Shown here piece by piece: positions 57,384 to 64,000 of a stretch of 64,000 bases of DNA; the first letter of the stretch is position 1, and each line of letters starts with the position of its first letter. Source of the stretch: Tianweitania populi (GTDB lineage: Bacteria > Pseudomonadota > Alphaproteobacteria > Rhizobiales > Rhizobiaceae); assembly GCF_014652875.1 (NCBI RefSeq), contig NZ_BMZQ01000001.1, forward strand, positions 434,001 to 498,000, written 5' to 3'. The notes beneath the pieces were generated by a model. That model did not search any database. It had not been told where the DNA came from and was given only the letters and a program-made list of their open reading frames with translations. Made by a program: the position numbers and the translations under genes.

Positions 57384-58034
57384 TCAGTTGTTCGTGACGC
57401 CGTTATTTTGAGCCGGCTCACCTTCCGGCGTAGAGTCAGGGCCAGGCGCTGCATCAAGGCCCGGCGCCGTGTCGCTCGCCGAAGGCTCCGCAGGCGTCTC
57501 AGGCGCCGGCGTCGCTTCTTCTTCCTGGCCGCGAATGCGATCGAAGATCGAATTGTCGGGATCGGACGGCAGCAGCGCTTCGATCCGCGCACCGATGTTT
57601 TCCAGCATCGGACGCGACTTCGCGAATGTCACCCAAGCCGGCGGATTGGCGCCAACGAGCCAGTTGAAGAACAGCAGGGCCACGGCGACGACAAGGATGC
57701 CGCGCGCCGCGCCGTACAGGAAGCCGAGCGTGCGATCCAGCGCTCCAACGCGGCTGTCGATAATGAAGTCGGCGATCTTCATCGTGATCACCGTCACCAG
57801 GATCAGGGCGAGCACGAAGATCACGGCTGCCGAAGCGGCCAGCGCGAGCTTCTCATTGTCGATGTAAGGCGTGAGATAGGGCAGGGCGACGGGATAGAAG
57901 AAGTAGGCCGCTGCAGCCGCCGCGATCCAGGATGCGATCGACAGGATTTCGCGCGAGAAACCGCGCACCATGGCGAGCAAGGCGGATACGAGGGTGAACC
58001 CGATGAGGATTCCGTCGAGCAATGTGATCGGCAT
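57384..58034 (-). CDS. cvpA: CvpA-family membrane protein
   Basis: 216-residue inner-membrane protein with four hydrophobic helices in the first 135 residues, including ALDRTLGFLYGAARGILVV, which marks the family. A Pro/Glu/Ala-rich tail follows. The ATG at 58034 has AAGGGGA upstream. The family is linked to colicin V production and envelope stress, with no firm molecular role. Confidence 0.93.
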   Translation of the reverse strand: MPITLLDGILIGFTLVSALLAMVRGFSREILSIASWIAAAAAAYFFYPVALPYLTPYIDNEKLALAASAAVIFVLALILVTVITMKIADFIIDSRVGALDRTLGFLYGAARGILVVAVALLFFNWLVGANPPAWVTFAKSRPMLENIGARIEALLPSDPDNSIFDRIRGQEEEATPAPETPAEPSASDTAPGLDAAPGPDSTPEGEPAQNNGVTNN

Positions 58035-58082
58035 GGTTCCCCTTAAGTCGCCGTCGAAACAGTTTCCGCCCAACGCGGGCTG

Positions 58083-59483
58083 TTAGTCGCCATCAGTGCT
58101 TCCACGCTTCGTTGCCGCGATGCGTGCGACGAGATCGGCAAGAACGGAAGGCTGAAAAGATCGGGCGGAGAACGCGCCGGCGGCATCGTCACCAACGACC
58201 GGCATCGCTGCTTGTCGAAAACCGAGCTTTTCTGCTTCTTTCATCCGCTGCGACGCATGCGCCACGGGCCTGATCGCACCCGAAAGGCTAATTTCGCCGA
58301 AATAAACGCAATCGGCAGGCAGAGCAAGGCCGGTCAGGGATGAGACGAGGGCGGCAGCGACGGCCAAATCGGCCGCGGGCTCGGTGATGCGGTAGCCGCC
58401 GGCGACGTTGAGATACACGTCATGCTGCGCAAAGCGCACGCCGCAATGGGTTTCCAGCACTGCCAGAACCATGGATAGCCGCGATGAATCCCAGCCGACA
58501 ACGGCGCGGCGCGGCGTGCCGAGCGGCGAAGGGGCAACCAGCGCCTGGATTTCCACCAGCACCGGCCGCGTGCCTTCCATACCGGCGAACACCGCCGCAC
58601 CCGGCGACTTGATGCTGCGCTCGCCTAAGAAAAGCTCGGACGGATTGGCGACCTCACGCAAACCCTTGTCCGACATCTCGAACACGCCGATCTCGTCGGT
58701 AGGCCCGAAGCGGTTTTTCACCGTGCGCAGAATGCGATAATGGTGGCCGCCTTCGCCTTCGAAATACAGCACGCCATCCACCATGTGCTCAACCACGCGC
58801 GGCCCGGCGATCTGCCCTTCCTTGGTGACGTGGCCGACCAGCACGATCGCAGCGCCCGTGGATTTTGCGTAGCGAATCATCGCTTGCGCAGAGGAGCGCA
58901 CTTGCGTGACCGTGCCCGGCGCAGAGTCGGCCGTGTCGGTCCACAGCGTCTGGATCGAGTCGAGAATGACGAGGTCGGGCCGCTTGCCGTCCGCGATCGT
59001 CGCCAGAATGTCCTCGACATTGGTTTCGGCGGCCAATTCGACCGGCGTGGATGCGACGCCGAGGCGCTGGGCGCGCAGCCGGATCTGCGCAACAGCTTCT
59101 TCGCCCGACACGTAAACGATGCGGTGCCCTTTGGAGGCCAATGCGGCTGCGGCTTGGGTCAGCAGGGTCGACTTGCCGATGCCAGGATCGCCGCCGACAA
59201 GGAGCGCAGAGCCACGCACGAAGCCGCCGCCGGTCGCACGATCCAACTCGCCTATGCCTGAAATGATGCGCGGCGCATCTTCGATCTCACCATCGAGCGA
59301 GGTTAGGGTGACGGCACGACCCTTGCGCGCCGAGCGCATAGAAGACGGGCCGCTGCCGATGCCGCCGGCAGTGCCTTCCTCGACCAGCGTGTTCCATTCA
59401 CCGCAGCCGTCGCATTTGCCGGCCCAACGGGAGTGAACCGTGCCGCAGTTCTGGCAAACAAATTGCGAGCGCGCCTTTGCCAT
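58083..59483 (-). CDS. radA: DNA repair ATPase RadA
   Basis: 466-residue RecA-like branch-migration ATPase. The N-terminal zinc finger is CQNCGTVHSRWAGKCDGCG (near 9-27), Walker A is GGDPGIGKST (near 96), the RadA-specific KNRFG motif is near 255, and a C-terminal Lon-like domain (GYRITEPAADLAVAAAL) follows. The ATG at 59483 shares a base with the alr stop, showing coupling. Confidence 0.97.
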   Translation of the reverse strand: MAKARSQFVCQNCGTVHSRWAGKCDGCGEWNTLVEEGTAGGIGSGPSSMRSARKGRAVTLTSLDGEIEDAPRIISGIGELDRATGGGFVRGSALLVGGDPGIGKSTLLTQAAAALASKGHRIVYVSGEEAVAQIRLRAQRLGVASTPVELAAETNVEDILATIADGKRPDLVILDSIQTLWTDTADSAPGTVTQVRSSAQAMIRYAKSTGAAIVLVGHVTKEGQIAGPRVVEHMVDGVLYFEGEGGHHYRILRTVKNRFGPTDEIGVFEMSDKGLREVANPSELFLGERSIKSPGAAVFAGMEGTRPVLVEIQALVAPSPLGTPRRAVVGWDSSRLSMVLAVLETHCGVRFAQHDVYLNVAGGYRITEPAADLAVAAALVSSLTGLALPADCVYFGEISLSGAIRPVAHASQRMKEAEKLGFRQAAMPVVGDDAAGAFSARSFQPSVLADLVARIAATKRGSTDGD

Positions 59484-60639
59484 CAAGCGGCTCCAATGAT
59501 GCGGCGATGGTAGCGTGAGCCTAGAGAGGTGAGGATCTCGTAGGGGATCGTGCCGGCCGCCTTGGCAACGCGCTCGATTGGAATGTTCTCTCCGATCAGT
59601 TCGATCTGGTCGCCGACCTGCACGCGGTCGACGCCAACGTCCGTCACATCGAAGATCGTGAGATCCATCGTAACACGGCCGACCACCGGCACATGCCGCC
59701 CATGCAGAAAGCCCCCGCCACCCGCCGCTTCCACACCGCGCAAGGGGACGCCGGCACCGGAGCCCGCCCGCAGATAGCCGTCGGCATAGCCGACCGACGC
59801 GACGGCCAAAATGCTGTCGCGAACGAGCACGGCCGAGCCATAGCTCACGCCTTCACCTGCCGACGCCGCCCGAACCTGAACGACGCGCGCCTTCAACGTC
59901 ACCACCGGCTTCTGCGAAGCGGCGTCCGGCAGACCGATGTAAAGCGCGATGCCCGGACGCGTCAGCGACTGATGGAAGTCATCACCCAGAAAGATGCCGG
60001 CCGAACTAGCCAGGCTTGAATCAATATGCGGAAAAGCGTCGCGAACCCGTTGAAAGGACTCGAGCTGGCGCTGGTTCAGCGGATGCTCCGGCTCATCCGC
60101 ACAAGCCAGATGGCTCATCACGAGCACGATGTTCAACGCGCCGCGACGGCTTTCGTTCTCAGCCAAGGCGAGGGCTTCGGGAACGGTCAGACCCAGCCGT
60201 GTCATGCCCGTATCGACGTGCAGCGCACATGGACGCTGTTCGCCGATCGTCGCGCAAAAATCCGACCATATGGCAACGTCCTCAAGCGAGTTGAGGACGG
60301 GGGTCAGATCCAATGCAGCGTAAAGTCGAGCGACGTCTTCGCTGACGAGCCCAGCCAGAACGAAGATCCGGGCGTCATCAGCGTATTGCCGTACGATCAA
60401 GCCTTCTTCCGGCATCGCCACGAAGAAGTCGCGGCAGCCTTCCGACAACAAGGCCGGAACCACCACGTCGCTGCCAAGGCCATAGGCGTTGGCCTTCACG
60501 ACACCCGCGGTCCTGGCGGGATGGGACGCCTGCGCCAAAGCGCGGTAATTGGCCTTGAGGGCGTCGAGGTCGATGATCAGCTCGCCGCCCGCGATCCGGG
60601 GATCGACGCCGTTGCCCGCGTCCCGCTTTGTGCTTGTCA

Positions 60640-60640
<1 letters not shown>
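59483..60640 (-). CDS. alr: Alanine racemase
   Basis: 385-residue PLP enzyme that makes D-alanine for peptidoglycan. The cofactor lysine is Lys49 in VVKANAYGLG. The second catalytic tyrosine is probably that of GEGVSYGSAVLV, with the C-terminal beta-domain starting near residue 240. The start is a GTG at 60640 that shares its first base with the dnaB stop (TAGTG), so it is coupled to dnaB upstream and radA downstream. Confidence 0.95.
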
Positions 60641-62130
<1,490 letters not shown>

Positions 62131-62464
62131 TTGCCTCGTGCCCCTGCTTATGTCGGTCTAGGTATCAGAACGCGTCAGCCAGATACGCATGACCTTGCGC
62201 TTCCACCCATGATCCACAGCATGTGAACAGCCGGCCATAAAGACATTGACCGTTGCACCCCGTCAGCCATAACTGAGTCGAGAACAAGAACAAAACAGGA
62301 ATTGGTTGGCGTGGTTCGGAACCACGCGTTTCGTTTTCGAAGGCAGAAGCAGCAGCGCCAGCCAGCCGGCGCACCGGGGAAGATGGGCTTCCTCGGCTGC
62401 GGCAACAGCCTTGCCTTCGGATGGAGGTGACGATGATGTGGTTTATACCACTAAACGTCAGCTT
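62131..62464. other. Non-coding region upstream of dnaB
   Basis: About 330 bp without a credible gene. An open frame at 62175-62405 on the minus strand has no ribosome site and resembles nothing. A 9-bp inverted repeat GCGTGGTTC/GAACCACGC lies at about 62309-62327. The dnaB promoter should be here unless transcription comes from the strong promoter at 62567-62595. Confidence 0.35.
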
Positions 62465-62562
62465 TGAGATGAAGAGGACCCGGAGCGGCTGGCATGTCGT
62501 ACTCCGGGTCCGTATACTTCTCTAAGCACAACGGGAGGTAGGCAGCAACCTGCCTCCCACCT
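62465..62562 (-). ncRNA. Candidate small RNA (or dnaB leader) with two stem-loops
   Basis: Starts just downstream of a consensus promoter. The first hairpin (62533-62558) pairs GGGAGG with CCTCCC and has an alternative AGGCAG-GTTG-CTGCCT form. The second (62476-62511) has a perfect 10-bp stem GGACCCGGAG/CTCCGGGTCC with a 16-nt loop, then UCUUC. The RNA holds a CCUCCC stretch of the kind rhizobial antisense-SD small RNAs use. The 3' end is uncertain because the U-tract is weak. I could not match it to a named family. Confidence 0.5.
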
Positions 62563-62566
62563 CCAT

Positions 62567-62595
62567 ATTATAGTGGCGATCTCTGAAAACGTCAA
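62567..62595 (-). promoter_or_regulatory. Consensus sigma-70 promoter TTGACG-N17-TATAAT
   Basis: On the minus strand the -35 TTGACG (62590-62595) and -10 TATAAT (62567-62572) are exactly 17 bp apart. It lies 21 bp past the cfa stop. The start point should be near 62560-62562. No start codon with a ribosome site follows, which points to a non-coding RNA or a long dnaB leader. Confidence 0.75.
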
Positions 62596-62616
62596 AGTGC
62601 CGCTAAGCTGCCGCGC

Positions 62617-63891
62617 CTACTTCTGGCCCGCCCGCTTTCGGGTCCGCTGCCTTCGCGGGCTGATGCTTTCCGGCAGGAGCGGCAAGGGCGCCGCGTGGTC
62701 GCGTTCGTAGATGTAGTCGCGCGTTACCGGCAGCACGTCGTTACGCTTGGTGATCTGGATCTGGAACACCATCATGTCCTGCCAGCGGAAGGCGGCTTCG
62801 GACCCTGACAGGTAGAACTCCCACATGCGGCAGAAGCGCTCGTCATAGATCGCTTTCGCCCTCTCTCGGTTGAGGAGGAAGCGCTCGCGCCAGACCTTCA
62901 GCGTGTCGGCGTAATGATGGCGCAGGATTTCGATGTCGGTCACCATCAAGCCGGCGCGCTCGATATGCGGCAGCACTTCCGACAGCGAGGGAACGTAGCC
63001 GCCAGGAAAGATATATTTGCGGATGAAGGCGTTCGTGGCGAGCGGCGGCGCGTTGCGGCCGATTGAATGCAGGACCATCACGCCATCGGGCTTCAGCAGC
63101 GTTGCAGCAGTGTCGAAGAAGGTCTTGAAATGATTCACGCCGACATGCTCGAACATGCCGACCGAAACGATCCGGTCGAAACGCTCGGACAGGCTGCGAT
63201 AATCGCGCAGCTCGAAATGCACATGGTTCTCCAGGCCTTCGCTTTGCACGCGCTCGGTTGAAACAGCATGCTGTTCGGTGGACAGGGTCACGCCCAGCAC
63301 ATCCACGCCGAAGTCGCGCGCAAGATAGAGCCCCATCCCGCCCCAGCCCGAACCGATGTCGAGCACGGTCTGCCCTGGCTTCAGGTCGAGCTTGGCCGCG
63401 ATATGCCGCTTCTTCGCCGCCTGCGCTTCTTCCAGCGTCATGTCCGGACGCTCGAAATAGGCGCAGGAATACTGCATGTCCTCGTCGAGGAAGAGTTTGT
63501 AGAGCTCGCCTGAAAGGTCGTAATGGCGATGGACGTTCTCGCGTGAACGCTTCTCGGTATTCAGCTGCTGAAAGCGCTTGAACAGGTTGCGGAACGCATC
63601 GAGCGACCGGCCGGACTGCGAGTTGCTCCAGGCGGAATTGTTGTAGACCAGCCGAAGCAGCGCCAGCATGTCGCCGCGCAAAAAGTCCACTTCCTCGTTC
63701 ATGAAGGCTTCGCCAACATGCAGGGTGGGATCGAGCGCGATAGCACGCTCGGCCTGCTTGGTCTTGATCCAGACATGAACCGGATCACCGGTTCTGTCCC
63801 CGAAGTGGTGAATGATGCCGGACGGGTCGGTGATGGCGAGATCACCGATTTTGACCACGCGTTCGATAACACTGCGCAGAAGTCTGTTCAT
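62617..63891 (-). CDS. cfa: Cyclopropane-fatty-acyl-phospholipid synthase family protein
   Basis: 424-residue SAM-dependent enzyme that adds a methylene bridge to unsaturated membrane phospholipids. The SAM loop VLDIGSGWGGMGLYLA lies near residues 181-196. Family blocks include YDLSGELYKLFLDEDMQYSCAYF near 127-149 and the FIRKYIFPGGYVPSL stretch near 300. The ATG at 63891 (MNRLLRSVIERV) is the usual start; the frame open to 63969 is rejected. Its ribosome site is weak. Confidence 0.93.
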   Translation of the reverse strand: MNRLLRSVIERVVKIGDLAITDPSGIIHHFGDRTGDPVHVWIKTKQAERAIALDPTLHVGEAFMNEEVDFLRGDMLALLRLVYNNSAWSNSQSGRSLDAFRNLFKRFQQLNTEKRSRENVHRHYDLSGELYKLFLDEDMQYSCAYFERPDMTLEEAQAAKKRHIAAKLDLKPGQTVLDIGSGWGGMGLYLARDFGVDVLGVTLSTEQHAVSTERVQSEGLENHVHFELRDYRSLSERFDRIVSVGMFEHVGVNHFKTFFDTAATLLKPDGVMVLHSIGRNAPPLATNAFIRKYIFPGGYVPSLSEVLPHIERAGLMVTDIEILRHHYADTLKVWRERFLLNRERAKAIYDERFCRMWEFYLSGSEAAFRWQDMMVFQIQITKRNDVLPVTRDYIYERDHAAPLPLLPESISPRRQRTRKRAGQK

Positions 63892-63973
63892 TCTTGAAAC
63901 CCAAGTGCCGTTGCCGGGTGCTCGAACTCGAAGAATAGCCAGAATGATCCCTGTGACATTGCGCCACAAGACA

Positions 63974-64000
63974 TAAAAAAAGCCCGGGACAACAATCCCG
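63974..64000 (-). terminator. Terminator of a gene beyond the right edge, cut by the window
   Basis: On the minus strand the visible part is GGGA-TTGTTG-TCCC plus GGGC and a run of seven T. The rest of the left arm lies outside the window. It insulates cfa, so the cfa promoter must lie in the 82 bp between. Confidence 0.75.

Noticed and set aside
62309-62327. 9-bp inverted repeat as a dnaB-upstream terminator
   Set aside because: Only one central base, so no loop at full pairing, and no adjacent U-tract on the minus strand.
62175-62405. 76-codon minus-strand open frame upstream of dnaB
   Set aside because: No ribosome site, Trp/Cys/Pro-rich nonsense composition, crosses an inverted repeat.

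Overview
This window is a chromosomal segment from an alphaproteobacterium of the order Hyphomicrobiales (Rhizobiales). The evidence is the gene order rpoZ-rsh-pyrE-acpS-lepB-rnc-era-recO, the dnaB-alr-radA-cvpA-purF cluster, three porins of the rhizobial Omp2 type, an smo/mtl polyol operon, a TIGR02301 protein, and uniformly high-GC codon use. I cannot name a genus. Most of the window is core metabolism. I see no prophage, IS element, CRISPR array, tRNA or rRNA.

Region 1 (1-12.6 kb) is catabolic and envelope. A truncated isovaleryl-CoA dehydrogenase and its TetR regulator are followed by a FadL-type channel and an HisC-like aminotransferase. Two sister porins come next, sharing a structured mRNA leader. 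A PaoABC-type molybdenum aldehyde oxidoreductase operon and a third porin complete the region. Region 2 (12.6-25.2 kb) is housekeeping: a lytic transglycosylase, dapA, smpB, a family-5 uracil-DNA glycosylase with a NYN nuclease, then rpoZ and the (p)ppGpp synthetase/hydrolase, leading into pyrE-acpS-lepB-rnc-era-recO.

Region 3 (25.2-33.5 kb) holds an MFS carrier, an MscS channel, an HD hydrolase, YgfZ and a dihydroorotase. It also carries several small conserved rhizobial proteins, one behind a perfect CtrA-type box, and an SRAP/HMCES protein with no canonical start codon. Region 4 (33.8-40.5 kb) is a tightly coupled run cysS-GFA-pip-micro-ORF-cimA followed by two rarD paralogues. The 39-codon micro-ORF begins with a near copy of the CimA N-terminus. 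Region 5 (40.5-46.6 kb) has a LOG protein, a LysM protein, an ArsR repressor with an Atm1-type exporter, and the phosphatidylethanolamine pair psd-pssA.

Region 6 (46.6-55.8 kb) is a polyol operon (smoEFGK-mtlK-HAD). Beside it lie a LysR gene broken by one missing C, a DUF1127-like peptide, an SDR, and a guanidine-II riboswitch in front of the guanidinium exporter gene sugE/gdx. Region 7 (55.8-64 kb) is dnaB-alr-radA-cvpA-purF plus cfa. Between cfa and dnaB, a consensus sigma-70 promoter drives a structured non-coding stretch that looks like an unannotated small RNA.

I found no unmistakable new multi-gene system. The best leads are the micro-ORF before cimA, the small-RNA candidate, the covarying porin-leader hairpin and the ACG-start SRAP gene.
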